Origin: Chryseobacterium piperi
Lineage (GTDB): Bacteria; Bacteroidota; Bacteroidia; Flavobacteriales; Weeksellaceae
DNA: 64,000 nucleotides
NCBI RefSeq assembly: GCF_002285635.2
Contig: NZ_CP023049.2
Span: 1,364,001 to 1,428,000 of the forward strand
Reading direction: 5' to 3'
Part shown: positions 17,973 through 27,237 of the stretch, piece after piece
How the letters are laid out: each line of letters opens with the position of its first letter
Position numbering within the stretch: the stretch's first letter is position 1
Notes under the pieces: model-generated
What the model was told of the DNA's origin: nothing
Seen by the model: only the letters and a program-made list of their open reading frames with translations
The model's database searches: none
Position numbers and translations under genes: made by a program

Positions 17973-18196
17973 TAGTCCTACTTAGACTATTTTTGAAAAT
18001 ATCTTATTAGTATTCAATCTTAACCATAAAATAACATCTAAAAAAACACCGATTTAATCACATTATCAATCAGATAGCACACCACTTAAAGGGTCATTAT
18101 TTTTTTCGTATATTTATCAACACCAACACTTTATTATATTCGTTGTATTCTTAAATTTGATTATATTTGTACGCATAAGTAGTCTAAGTAGGACTA
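17973..18196. repeat. putative invertible DNA segment bounded by perfect 17-bp inverted repeats
   Basis: TAGTCCTACTTAGACTA at 17973-17989 has its exact reverse complement at 18180-18196. Each copy is itself two inverted 5-bp arms (TAGTC/GACTA) around a 7-bp asymmetric centre (CTACTTA), the plan of a tyrosine-recombinase core site. A recombinase gene starts 48 bp to the right and a promoter-like sequence lies inside the segment. Alternatively the two copies could be transcription-terminating hairpins, since both are followed by T runs. Confidence 0.65.
18143..18169 (+). promoter_or_regulatory. Bacteroidota-type promoter inside the putative invertible segment
   Basis: TATATTTG at 18162-18169 fits the TAnnTTTG -7 element. 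TTG at 18143-18145 lies 16 nt upstream, slightly closer than the usual -33 spacing. It reads rightward into the recombinase gene in the present orientation; after inversion it would read leftward into the small membrane-protein gene. Confidence 0.55.
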
Positions 18197-18244
18197 CTTT
18201 TTTTTATTAAATTCGTTGATAATTAATCCTTTAAATTATCAAAA

Positions 18245-19540
18245 ATGACATTCCAGTTTTTTCTCACAACGAATGGTGGGCTAAAAAAGATCAATCTTAA
18301 GATCTCTGATCCTTCGAAAAATACCCATTTTATATTTCGAACACCATTTAGCATTGATGAGAATGATTGGGACCCCAAAAAAGAAAGACCTAAGAATATC
18401 TATATTAAAAAATACAAACGACTGTATGAGAAAATGAATAACCTAAAACTTGAGTTAAAACAATACATTGAAAAGAAAAATGAAATCGGAAAGTCAATTA
18501 ATCAAAGGTTATTATCAGCAAAAGCCAAGCAGATATATGCTGAAGGAAAAAAAGAGTTTTTTGAAAGTACATTGCTACACTTTATGCAGCTGTACATTTC
18601 TACAAAGGAGAATTTAATTTGTACATCCACCTATAAACGTTATAAAGTCTTTTTCAATCTCTTACAAAGATTTGAAGCCCACATGATGAGTCGTCTGCGT
18701 ATCGATGAAATTAATGCTACATTCATCAAAGACTTTATGATTTTTGGTAAAGAAGAGCAATATAGTGAAAATACCATTTACAGAACCATCCATTTTGTAA
18801 AAACCATATTAAATTTTGCAGAAAGAAAAGGTATTCGCACCTGTGTACGCGAGCTGGAAATAAAAAGAGAAAAGCAAAATAAGGAAATCATTACACTCAA
18901 TGAGCATGAACTGATTCAAATAAAAAAAACCAATGTTCCGGTAGAATTACAAGCTGCAAAAGACTGGCTTATCATCAGCTGCTACACTGGCCAGAGGTTT
19001 TCCGATTTCATGCATTTCTCCACCGATCAACTGATTCAAATTGATGGTAGAACCTGCATAAGCTTTGTTCAACAAAAAACACAAAAACAAATAATCCTCC
19101 CCTTACACCCTACAGTACTTAATATTTTACGGAAGAATAATAGCCAATTTCCTTCCCTGATGGATATGAAAGACTACAATGACTGTATTAAAAGAATTGC
19201 TAAAATTGCAAAATTAAACGAAAGGGTGAACGCTAAAAAACGCTTTGGTTTCAGGTCGAAAAATGTGGAAACTGAAAAATGGAATGTCATCTCCAGCCAT
19301 ATTGGAAGAAGAAGTTTTGCAACCAATTTCTATGGAAAGATCCCTACTCCTCTATTAATGGAAGCTACGGGACACAGTACTGAACAGATGTTTCTCCGCT
19401 ATATTAACCCCGTTAATATGGAAAACGTAATATCATTAGGTAAATATTTTGATAAAATGTATACAGATAGAAACCTTAGTGCCAATATCATGCAATCTTC
19501 CCAATCTAATAAACACTTCAAAATTGAATCAATAAAATAG
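18245..19540 (+). CDS. tyrosine recombinase
   Basis: A 431-residue recombinase with an arm-type N-terminal domain, a SAM-like domain (about 105-200) and a catalytic domain with the expected residues: Arg in CYTGQRFSDF, Lys region KTQKQIILPL, HIGRRSFATNF, GHSTEQMFLRYI with the Tyr nucleophile. It appears intact. No tRNA or element cargo genes are adjacent. The inverted repeats just upstream suggest that it may act locally as a DNA invertase rather than as an element integrase; this is inferred from position. Confidence 0.9.
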   Translation: MTFQFFLTTNGGLKKINLKISDPSKNTHFIFRTPFSIDENDWDPKKERPKNIYIKKYKRLYEKMNNLKLELKQYIEKKNEIGKSINQRLLSAKAKQIYAEGKKEFFESTLLHFMQLYISTKENLICTSTYKRYKVFFNLLQRFEAHMMSRLRIDEINATFIKDFMIFGKEEQYSENTIYRTIHFVKTILNFAERKGIRTCVRELEIKREKQNKEIITLNEHELIQIKKTNVPVELQAAKDWLIISCYTGQRFSDFMHFSTDQLIQIDGRTCISFVQQKTQKQIILPLHPTVLNILRKNNSQFPSLMDMKDYNDCIKRIAKIAKLNERVNAKKRFGFRSKNVETEKWNVISSHIGRRSFATNFYGKIPTPLLMEATGHSTEQMFLRYINPVNMENVISLGKYFDKMYTDRNLSANIMQSSQSNKHFKIESIK

Positions 19541-19644
19541 AAAGACTGAAGCCTATTGGGCACAACGCTTACAAGTAAAAAATTTAAAGACATTTGCGGA
19601 ATTAACCAGAGCTATTTATTATTTTTATATAAAAATAAACGACT

Positions 19645-20509
19645 ATGCCCAACCACCCCGTCATTGCCTTACTTTTCCCCGGAGACATGGGAACCCAAAT
19701 TGCCCGGGAATTAATCAAAAACGGATACCCTATCATTACTGCAGGCGAAGGAAGGTCATCAAGGACATTACAAAATATAAAGGATACAGGAATTATTGAT
19801 TTGGGCACATTACAAAATGTAGTCAACCAGGCTGACGTTATCATCGCTCTTACCAGTCCTGAAAATAGTCTGGAACTGGCAGAAAAAACAATTTCTTGCT
19901 TAAAAAATACAGATAACCGACCTGTTTATATAGATTTAAATTCCAATACTCCTCAAACCGTCTTGTCTATTGAGAATTTATTTTCATCCATGAACATCCG
20001 ATTTATCAACGGAGCTGTAATGGGTGCTTCCCAGGATATTCCCGACCACGCGACCCTAATCGTAAGTGGAATATACAGGAGTTTATTTATAGAACTCTTT
20101 TCAGAAATATTCACCATAAAGGATGCAGGCGAAAAAAAATGAAGCAGCATCTGCCTATAAACTATTATTCTCAATGGTCAACAAAGGGATGAATGCTTTA
20201 TTTTTTGAAACCATGACTGCCGCAGCCCATTTTGGTATTCTCGATGAATTGAATGACAGTCTTCAGAAGTTTCTTCCGGGAACCTATGAGGATCTTATGA
20301 AGACCACACCTACCTATCCACAGCATATTTTCAGGAGAATAGACGAGATGAAAGGACTCACGGATATGCTCAATACAGAAAGCCAGCCTAATATCATAGC
20401 TGCTGCAACTGCAGAGACTTTTGAAAGGATATATCAATCCGGCATCTTTAAGAATGAAAAACCTGAAACCGTTGTTGAAACTTTTCAAAATTTCAAAAAA
20501 TTGATTTAG
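19645..20509 (+). pseudogene. NAD(P)-dependent oxidoreductase (6PGDH-like N-domain plus DUF1932), frameshifted
   Basis: The first frame (19645-20142) gives a Rossmann domain of the 6-phosphogluconate/hydroxyacid dehydrogenase type (ALLFPGDMGTQIAREL, VIIALTSPENS, NGAVMGAS) and stops right after an A8 run at 20132-20139. The second frame (from about 20123 to 20509) gives the matching C-terminal domain (AYKLLFSMVNKGMNAL, DEMKGL). With seven A residues the two would join without a gap. The gene is therefore one base from intact; the cause may be slippage, a true mutation or a read error in the homopolymer. Confidence 0.85.
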
Positions 20510-20535
20510 AACTTAAGAAGCGAGTCGGATATCCA

Positions 20536-21396
20536 CTAGCTTTTCTTCAACATTTCTCTATAAGCTTTAGGTGTAAGTTTTGTTCTTGACCTAAAGAAAT
20601 AAGAAAAATAGGAGAAGTTCTGAAATCCTAATTCAAAAGCAATCTCTTTAATCGATTTGTCTGAACTGTACAGTAACCGCTTTGCTTCTAATAAAGTCCT
20701 TTCTTTTATAAATTCCAGCGGAGACATTTTATAATTTTTTCTGCATACAATCCCCAGGTAGTTCGGAGTAATGCATAATTCTTCTGCATAAAATCCGATA
20801 CTCTTTTGAGTTTTAAAATGACGATCGACTAAAGAATGAAATTTAAACGCAAGACTTTCAGGGTCCGCTAAAGCAGAATCTCCGTATAAATGCTGAATCC
20901 ATAAATTAACCATCAGCGCAATAAGCCTAACCCTTGCATTAAGCAATTCAGGAAAAACAACTTCGGAAAGCAACTCTTTTTTTATCGTCAGGAATTCTGC
21001 ACTAAACTTTTCGTAGGTTTCATCATTCGGATGAATCATTTCACATTGATTAAATGATGAAAAAGTTTGTTTTAGAGGAGGTGAGAATGTCTCGATAATA
21101 GAATCTTTAATGATTAGCCTTCTCCCTTTGGAATTAGGAGATAAGCTCCACACAAATTTACGCCTGGGAAGATGGATAAAAAGCTGCTTAGGTTTTAAAT
21201 GGTATTTATTGGTATCCGTAATGCATGTCCCTTCTCCTTCGTCAAGAAGGATAATCGTAAAAGAATTATCAGGAAAAATATTCAGTTCAGATGAGCTTAC
21301 AATATCCTGATAAACCACATATAATCGTTGGGCCTGATCAGAAGACAGATTGGGGATAAAAGGGCTTGCATCAAATATATCTTTATTTTCACTCAT
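20536..21396 (-). CDS. AraC-family transcriptional regulator
   Basis: A 286-residue regulator with an N-terminal cupin-like ligand domain (about 30-110; LLDEGEGTCITDTNKYHLKPKQ) and C-terminal AraC helix-turn-helix (about 190-284; KSIGFYAEELCITPNYLG, SIKEIAFELGFQNFSYFSYFFR). It converges with the frameshifted oxidoreductase (26 bp between ends), so control of that gene is possible but not shown. Confidence 0.9.
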   Translation of the reverse strand: MSENKDIFDASPFIPNLSSDQAQRLYVVYQDIVSSSELNIFPDNSFTIILLDEGEGTCITDTNKYHLKPKQLFIHLPRRKFVWSLSPNSKGRRLIIKDSIIETFSPPLKQTFSSFNQCEMIHPNDETYEKFSAEFLTIKKELLSEVVFPELLNARVRLIALMVNLWIQHLYGDSALADPESLAFKFHSLVDRHFKTQKSIGFYAEELCITPNYLGIVCRKNYKMSPLEFIKERTLLEAKRLLYSSDKSIKEIAFELGFQNFSYFSYFFRSRTKLTPKAYREMLKKS

Positions 21397-21681
21397 TATA
21401 GCTCAATGACTAGGTATAATAATTTTATGGAATAAATGTACATTTTTTCTCTCAGTTTCTAAGGAATCCGGGGTACAGATCCTTTCCGACAAGAAATTGC
21501 AATAATAGCATTATTAAATCATAAAATCGGACACCATTTATATCACAAATTGTGAGATGTATATTGAATATTAAACATTATATTTCGTAATTTCATCAAT
21601 CCAATAAACAATGATTACATTTGTAATGGTTCTTCTCTCATTAGAATTAAGAGAAACTTTTTTGATCAAAAATTAAATGTG

Positions 21682-22668
21682 ATGCTAACGGACAAACACG
21701 GACGAAAAATTAATTATTTACGACTTGCAGTAACGGACCGCTGCAATCTTCGGTGCACCTACTGCATGCCGGAGGAAGGTCTCGACTGGCTTAGCCGTAA
21801 AGAATTAATGACTGATGAAGAGATGCTAAGAATTTGTTCTGTTTTTACGGAAATGGGAGTCGATAAAATAAGGATCACCGGAGGAGAGCCTTTCATCAGA
21901 AAAAACTTTATTTCACTTCTTGAAAATATTGCTCACCTGAACGGGCTTGATCAACTTACAATAACCACCAACGGTCTTCTGACAGAACCCCATGTTCCTA
22001 AATTAAAAGAACTGGGAATTACATCTGTTAATCTTAGTTTAGATACTCTTGATAAAGACCGGTTTTTTGCTATTACACGACGTAACAGCCTGGATAAAGT
22101 ATTAAAAACCATAGATACTCTTTTGCAAAATGAGATCCATGTCAAAATCAATGCGGTAGTTATGGAAAACAGCAATATTGAAGATCTTATTCCGCTAGCA
22201 AAGCTTACGGAGGATCTCAATATCGATGTGCGATTCATAGAGGAAATGCCTTTTAACGGGGGAAGTCATGAGACTTCTTTAGAATGGAACTTCATTAGGA
22301 TCTTAGAGCATTTAAAAGGCCATTTTCCTTCGATTGTGAAAATTAATGACCCAAAGCATTCCACTTCATATAATTACAAAATCCCTGGATTTAAAGGTGA
22401 TATCGGAATTATTGCCGCCTATACCCGCTCTTTTTGCGGAGATTGTAACCGGATCCGTATTACTCCCTCCGGAGTGATGAGAACCTGTCTTTATGATGCA
22501 GGCACCCTAAACTTAAAAGATGCGATGCGTGAAGGTAAGACTGACGAAGAGCTGAAAGAGTTTATTGAACTTGCCATTCAAAATAAACCCAAAGACGGAT
22601 GGGAAGCAGAGAAATTTAATTTAACAGAACAACAAAGCCATCAATCTATGGCAACAATAGGCGGTTAG
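21682..22668 (+). CDS. moaA: GTP 3',8-cyclase MoaA
   Basis: A 328-residue radical-SAM enzyme that turns GTP into 3',8-cyclo-GTP, the first step of molybdenum-cofactor synthesis. The N-terminal cluster cysteines are Cys21, Cys25 and Cys28 (CNLRCTYC). The second cluster motif lies near residue 250 (CGDCNRIR, with RTCLY about 14 residues on), and the GG C-terminus (TIGG) needed for catalysis is present. ATG at 21682 is preferred; GTG just before it (21679) would add one residue. moeA follows after 2 bp. Confidence 0.97.
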   Translation: MLTDKHGRKINYLRLAVTDRCNLRCTYCMPEEGLDWLSRKELMTDEEMLRICSVFTEMGVDKIRITGGEPFIRKNFISLLENIAHLNGLDQLTITTNGLLTEPHVPKLKELGITSVNLSLDTLDKDRFFAITRRNSLDKVLKTIDTLLQNEIHVKINAVVMENSNIEDLIPLAKLTEDLNIDVRFIEEMPFNGGSHETSLEWNFIRILEHLKGHFPSIVKINDPKHSTSYNYKIPGFKGDIGIIAAYTRSFCGDCNRIRITPSGVMRTCLYDAGTLNLKDAMREGKTDEELKEFIELAIQNKPKDGWEAEKFNLTEQQSHQSMATIGG

Positions 22669-22670
22669 TA

Positions 22671-23873
22671 ATGGAAATGATTACAGTACAGGAAGCAGAA
22701 AACATACTTTTTTCAGAACTTCGGGATTTTGGTACCGAAGAAATTAGTTATGAACAGGCTTTAGGAAGAGTTCTGGCAGAAAACCTTTTGGCAGACCGGG
22801 ATTTACCTCCCTTCGATCGGCCTACGGTTGATGGAATAGCGATTGATTATGATGCTTATCATAAAGGAGTTCATTCTTTTTCCATAAAAGCAACACAAGC
22901 AGCAGGAGATTCTCCAAATGCTATTACAGACCAGACAGATTGTATTGAAATAATGACCGGCGCTGCTTTAGATCAATCGGTAAATACAGTGATTCGCTAT
23001 GAAGACCTGTCGATTGAAAATGGCATTGCCAGTATCCAAAATATAGAAGTAAAAAAAGGACAAAATATCCATCTTAAAGGAAAAGATAAAAAACAAGGAG
23101 ACCTTCTCGTTAAAGCTAATCAACTCATCACTCCTGCCATAATCGGAGTTGCTGCGTCCATTGGTAAAATAAAACTATCCGTTAAAAAGGTTCCTCGTGT
23201 GATCATTATTTCAACCGGAGACGAAATGGTAGATCCTTCAACAGATCCTACCCCATTTCAATTACGCCGATCTAATGGAATTACCATCAAAGCGGCTTTA
23301 ACAAAGTTTGGAATTCATGCAGAACTACTTCACCTCAATGACAATTACGAAATTATCAGACAAGAACTCAAACATTGCCTTAATGATTATGATGTATTGC
23401 TCATGAGCGGCGGTGTTTCAATGGGGAAATTTGATTATGTTCCTAAAGTCCTGGAAGAACTGGGAGTGCAGAAACTATTTCATAAAATAAAACAACGTCC
23501 GGGCAAACCGTTCTGGTTCGGAAAATCTCCCGAGCAAAAACTTATTTTTGCTTTTCCAGGAAACCCTGTTTCCGTCTTTATGTGTTTGCATCGCTATTTT
23601 GTCCCATGGCTTGAGCAGTCTTTACAAACAAATCCTTCCCCACAATATGCAATGCTGAACAATGATATTCAGTTCCCCTATTCCCTTCAATACTTTGCCC
23701 AGGTAAAGTTAAGGATTAACGAGACGGGACAATTGACTGCTGAATCCATTGATACAAACGGTTCAGGTGATTTTTCACACCTTCCGGAAACGGATGCTTT
23801 TATGGAGTTGCCACTGGAACAGGAGGTATTCAGAAAAGGAGAAATGTACCGGGTGTGGAAATACAATCTGTGA
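22671..23873 (+). CDS. moeA: molybdopterin molybdenumtransferase MoeA
   Basis: A 400-residue enzyme that inserts molybdate into adenylylated molybdopterin. Domain marks: DRDLPPFDRPTVDGIAIDY at the N-terminus, PRVIIISTGDEMVDP and LLMSGGVSMGKFDYV in the MogA-like domain, RPGKPFWFG and AFPGNPVSVFMC near the active site, then the C-terminal beta barrel. It starts 2 bp after moaA, so the two are surely co-transcribed. Confidence 0.96.
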   Translation: MEMITVQEAENILFSELRDFGTEEISYEQALGRVLAENLLADRDLPPFDRPTVDGIAIDYDAYHKGVHSFSIKATQAAGDSPNAITDQTDCIEIMTGAALDQSVNTVIRYEDLSIENGIASIQNIEVKKGQNIHLKGKDKKQGDLLVKANQLITPAIIGVAASIGKIKLSVKKVPRVIIISTGDEMVDPSTDPTPFQLRRSNGITIKAALTKFGIHAELLHLNDNYEIIRQELKHCLNDYDVLLMSGGVSMGKFDYVPKVLEELGVQKLFHKIKQRPGKPFWFGKSPEQKLIFAFPGNPVSVFMCLHRYFVPWLEQSLQTNPSPQYAMLNNDIQFPYSLQYFAQVKLRINETGQLTAESIDTNGSGDFSHLPETDAFMELPLEQEVFRKGEMYRVWKYNL

Positions 23874-23894
23874 TGCCACGAAGAATTGTTAAAT

Positions 23895-24446
23895 TGAAAA
23901 TGAATTATACTAGCCACGAATGCACGAATAAAGTGTTACCAGCAAAGCAAAATCATTCGTGCATTCGTGGCAAAAAATAAAAAATCAGATAGCCACAACA
24001 CCTAATAAATTTGAAGCTAGAGCAAAGATTATGTGTGGATAGCAAAAAAATTGAAATGAATTATATTAGCCACGAATGCACGAATAAAGTGTTACCAGCA
24101 AAGCAAAATCATTCGTGCATTCGTGGCAAAAAATAAAAAATCAGATAGCCATAATACCTAATAAATTTGAAGCTAGAGCAAAGATTATGTGTGGATAGCA
24201 AAAAATTGAAATGAATTATGTTAGCCACGAATGCACGAATAAAAATGGTACCACAAAGCAAAATCATTCGTGCATTCGTGGCAAAAAATAAAAAATCAGA
24301 TAGCCATAATACCTAATAAATTTGAAGCTAGAGCAAAGATTATGTGTGGATAGCAAAAAATTGAAATGAATTATGTTAGCCACGAATGCACGAATAAAAA
24401 TGGTACCACAAAGCAAAATCATTCGTGCATTCGTGGTAAAAAATAA
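23895..24446. repeat. four tandem ~156-bp repeats, each with a perfect 17-bp hairpin
   Basis: Units start with GCCACGAATGCACGAAT at 23913, 24069, 24225 and 24379 (periods 156, 156, 154). In each, the reverse complement ATTCGTGCATTCGTGGC follows about 25 nt later (for the first, 23955-23971). Between hairpins a conserved spacer (AATAAATTTGAAGCTAGAGC, TTATGTGTGGATAGC) repeats as well. Units 3 and 4 share AAAAATGGTACCACAAAG in the loop, while units 1 and 2 share AAAGTGTTACCAGCAAAG. The final unit ends in GTGGT. The array separates moeA from moaC. Confidence 0.95.
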
Positions 24447-24526
24447 ATTTTAGAAAAGACTACAACACTCTTACAAAATCTTAGAGACAAAGTGTAAGGG
24501 TTATGTAGCGAAAAAATGAAGAAACT

Positions 24527-25003
24527 ATGTCAGAATTGACCCATTTAAATAAAGAAGGACAACCTGCAATTGTAGATGTAGGTGAAAAGAAAGTATCTCG
24601 TAGAAAAGCTGTGGCACAGGCCATTATCAGCTTACCACAAGCTGTTTTCGAAATACTGTACAATGAAGACTTTAAAACCAAAAAAGGTTCTGTATTTCAG
24701 ATTGCAACTATTGCAGGAATTATGGGAGCTAAGAAAACAAGCGAACTGATTCCTCTTTGTCATCCGATTGGACTAGATAATTGTGAGCTTGACATTGAGC
24801 TGAACGAACAAAAGGAAATTATCATACATTGTACTGCAAGCCTCGAGGCTAAAACCGGAGTGGAAATGGAAGCTTTAACCGGAGCTTCTGTAGCCGCATT
24901 AACGATTTATGATATGTGTAAAGCATTAAGCCATGACATCGTTATTAAGGAGATTAAATTAATTGAAAAAACAGGTGGTAAAAATGACTTCAAAAGAGCA
25001 TAA
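24527..25003 (+). CDS. moaC: cyclic pyranopterin monophosphate synthase MoaC
   Basis: A 158-residue enzyme that converts cyclo-GTP to cyclic pyranopterin monophosphate. The family motifs are complete: KKTSELIPLCHPIGLDNCEL (LCHP) and KTGVEMEALTGASVAALTIYDMCKA. The early hydrophobic segment GKKxVSRRKAVAQA is also typical. The 3' end overlaps mobA by 20 bp, so translation is coupled. Confidence 0.97.
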   Translation: MSELTHLNKEGQPAIVDVGEKKVSRRKAVAQAIISLPQAVFEILYNEDFKTKKGSVFQIATIAGIMGAKKTSELIPLCHPIGLDNCELDIELNEQKEIIIHCTASLEAKTGVEMEALTGASVAALTIYDMCKALSHDIVIKEIKLIEKTGGKNDFKRA

Positions 25004-25592
25004 AACTTCCCCTATAAAAGGGTTGGTTCTAGCCGGAGGAAAAAGCCTGAGAATGGGAACTTCAAAGGACCAGATAGAATGGTATGGAAAAGAACAGCGT
25101 TATTTCGCGGCAGATCTTTTAAAAAATTTCTGCGAGGAAGTTTACATTTCCTGCCGTCAGGATCAACTGGAAAATTTTGACACAGACTATCATGCTCTGA
25201 CAGATACTTTTCTAGGAATGGGACCGTTCGGAGGAATCCTTACAGCATTGCGGTCAGACAGAAATACCGCATGGCTTGTCGTAGCTTGTGATCTTCCATT
25301 ATTGAATAAAGAAACTTTAGAGTTTCTGATCGATAACAGAGATGATACAAAAATAGCCACAACCTATGAAAGTCCTTTTGATGGACTTCCTGAACCTCTT
25401 ATAACAATTTGGGAGCCTGGAAGCTATCCTGCACTGCTTCAGTTTCTGGGCATAGGAAACACGTGCCCAAGAAAGGTTTTAATCAATAGTGATACCCTTA
25501 TCTTAAAGCCTGCCGATCCTGATACCTTAATGAACGTAAATACTCCAGAAGACGCTGCAAAAGCAAAGGAAATTCTTAATATCAAAAAATAA
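24984..25592 (+). CDS. mobA: molybdenum cofactor guanylyl/nucleotidyltransferase (MobA-like)
   Basis: A 202-residue nucleotidyltransferase with the N-terminal loop LVLAGGKSLRMGTSKDQIEW, GMGPFGGILTAL and VVACDLPLL. In the family it attaches GMP (MobA) or CMP (MocA) to molybdopterin; the Bacteroidota enzyme could be either. ATG at 24984 has an AGGTGG just upstream; an ATG seven codons earlier (24963) is possible but lies deeper in moaC. moeB follows after 3 bp. Confidence 0.85.
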   Translation: MTSKEHKTSPIKGLVLAGGKSLRMGTSKDQIEWYGKEQRYFAADLLKNFCEEVYISCRQDQLENFDTDYHALTDTFLGMGPFGGILTALRSDRNTAWLVVACDLPLLNKETLEFLIDNRDDTKIATTYESPFDGLPEPLITIWEPGSYPALLQFLGIGNTCPRKVLINSDTLILKPADPDTLMNVNTPEDAAKAKEILNIKK

Positions 25593-25595
25593 GCA

Positions 25596-26654
25596 ATGAA
25601 GACGGAAGAAAATTGGGAACGCTATCACTGTCAAATAGCATTACCCGGCTTTGGAAAAGAATCTCAGCATTTACTTCACAATGCAAAGGTACTGATTGTA
25701 GGCGCCGGAGGTCTGGGCTGTCCCGTTGCCCAGTACCTTACAGCAGCAGGGATCGGAACTATTGGTATTGCTGATAACGATTTTGTTTCAATGAGTAATC
25801 TTCATCGTCAGATCCTTTATACTCCGGACGATATCGGTTCATTGAAAGTAAATGTATCCAGTGAAAAACTTCAACGGCAAAACCCCGGCATACAGATAAA
25901 AGCTCTTCCTTTAAGAGTTACTTCTGAAAATGTAATGGATCTTATTGCAGATTATGATCTTATCGTAGAAGGAACGGATAATTTTGAAACCAAGTGCCTG
26001 TTGAATGACGCTTGTGTCCTTGCAGGAAAGCCATTGGTATATGGGGCAATTTATCAATATGAGGGACAGGTAAGCATATGGAATGTTTTACAGGATGATG
26101 GCAGCTATTCACCTAATTACCGTGATGTATTTCCTGATGCAGAGAGCTCTCAGGTTCCGAACTGTTCGGAAGGTGGAGTTATTCCTACCCTGGCAGGAGT
26201 AGTAGGCTGCATGCAAGCTAATGAAGTGATTAAATATTTTACCCGATCCAAAGATCTTTTAGCCGGAAAATTATGGTTGATGGACATGATGAGCGGTAAA
26301 ACGACCATTATTAAATTAAAAAAACAGACTTCAACACCCATAGTAAGTTTAAACGAATCTATCCAACCGATCACATGGGAGGAATTAGATAAAAAAAAGA
26401 ATGAGCCTGCTACCCTGCTCATCGATGTCCGAAGTGAAGAAGAGCACCAAATATTCAATATTGGCGGCCAAAATTTACCTTTAGACAATCTGGAAAGTCA
26501 TTGGGATGAAATAGCAGATTTTCAACAGATAATTCTATATTGTGCTTCAGGAAACCGAAGTTCTAAAGCTGCCCGAATGATTAAAAAGGCATTCCCTGAT
26601 TCAGCTGTTTATTCATTAAAAAATGGAATAGAGCCACACAGAAACGGCTTGTAG
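25596..26654 (+). CDS. moeB: ThiF/MoeB-family adenylyltransferase with C-terminal rhodanese domain
   Basis: A 352-residue two-domain protein: E1-like adenylyltransferase (about 1-245; VLIVGAGGLGCPVAQYL nucleotide loop, NLHRQILY, DNFETKCLLNDAC, catalytic Cys in NCSEGGV) and rhodanese (about 255-350; persulfide Cys in YCASGNRS). It activates the C-terminus of MoaD (and perhaps ThiS) and supplies sulfur. The zinc CxxC pairs of E. coli MoeB are not evident. It is the last gene of the rightward Moco operon. Confidence 0.92.
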   Translation: MKTEENWERYHCQIALPGFGKESQHLLHNAKVLIVGAGGLGCPVAQYLTAAGIGTIGIADNDFVSMSNLHRQILYTPDDIGSLKVNVSSEKLQRQNPGIQIKALPLRVTSENVMDLIADYDLIVEGTDNFETKCLLNDACVLAGKPLVYGAIYQYEGQVSIWNVLQDDGSYSPNYRDVFPDAESSQVPNCSEGGVIPTLAGVVGCMQANEVIKYFTRSKDLLAGKLWLMDMMSGKTTIIKLKKQTSTPIVSLNESIQPITWEELDKKKNEPATLLIDVRSEEEHQIFNIGGQNLPLDNLESHWDEIADFQQIILYCASGNRSSKAARMIKKAFPDSAVYSLKNGIEPHRNGL

Positions 26655-26680
26655 AAATTTTGATTGAGTTATGGTTATGG

Positions 26681-27214
26681 TCAGCTGAATAAATTTTCGT
26701 CTGAATAATAAACCTGTCCGTTAACAATACGAGCTGGTGAAGTATAGGGATGTTCCTCCACTTTTCCTGTACTCAGTATATGAAGAACAGTCCATCCTTT
26801 TGCCTTTAGATAGTCCGAGATCATTGAGCGATGACAACTCCACCATACTGCCTCAGAACACATATATGCTACGCGTTTTTCGGATGCGATCTGTTCCAGC
26901 TTTTGAATAGCTTCCTCAAATTCTTGAATTTCCATATAATCTGCGTATCCCCTGAAAGATTCATTTCGCCACCGATCATTGTGAGAATTGGACTGTACTT
27001 TCCTTCTTCCTCCCAATTCTTCCATATGAATATAACCGATATCTTTCTTTTCCAATTCTTTCTCCAGATTTTCTTTATTAAACCAAGGATTGCTTCGTGA
27101 TCCTGGAAACCTTCTTACATCAACCAGAACTTCAATCTCAAATGACTGAAGGGTCTTGATAAAATCATCAATATGGTGGGTAGAATGACCTATGGTATAG
27201 ATAGTCGGTTTCAT
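26681..27214 (-). CDS. DUF488 family protein
   Basis: A 177-residue protein with the DUF488 pattern: YTIGHSTH at the start, LVDVRRFPGSRSNPWFN, and YMCSEAVWWSCHR (cysteines about 118 and 126) near the end. The biochemical function of the family is not established. It lies at the downstream end of the leftward formate/Moco gene row and converges with moeB. Confidence 0.85.
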   Translation of the reverse strand: MKPTIYTIGHSTHHIDDFIKTLQSFEIEVLVDVRRFPGSRSNPWFNKENLEKELEKKDIGYIHMEELGGRRKVQSNSHNDRWRNESFRGYADYMEIQEFEEAIQKLEQIASEKRVAYMCSEAVWWSCHRSMISDYLKAKGWTVLHILSTGKVEEHPYTSPARIVNGQVYYSDENLFS

Positions 27215-27237
27215 AAAAATGGGATCTGAGTAAATAC

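Noticed and set aside
20123..20145. Programmed ribosomal frameshift at the A8 run
   Set aside because: This enzyme family is not known to use it, and a simple indel or read error is more likely.
21600..21681. Terminator or riboswitch before moaA
   Set aside because: TTCTCT and AGAGAA can pair for only 6 bp before a T run; no Moco-riboswitch-like structure was recognised.
23895..24446. CRISPR array
   Set aside because: Units are about 156 bp, the whole unit including the spacer is repeated, and no cas gene is near.
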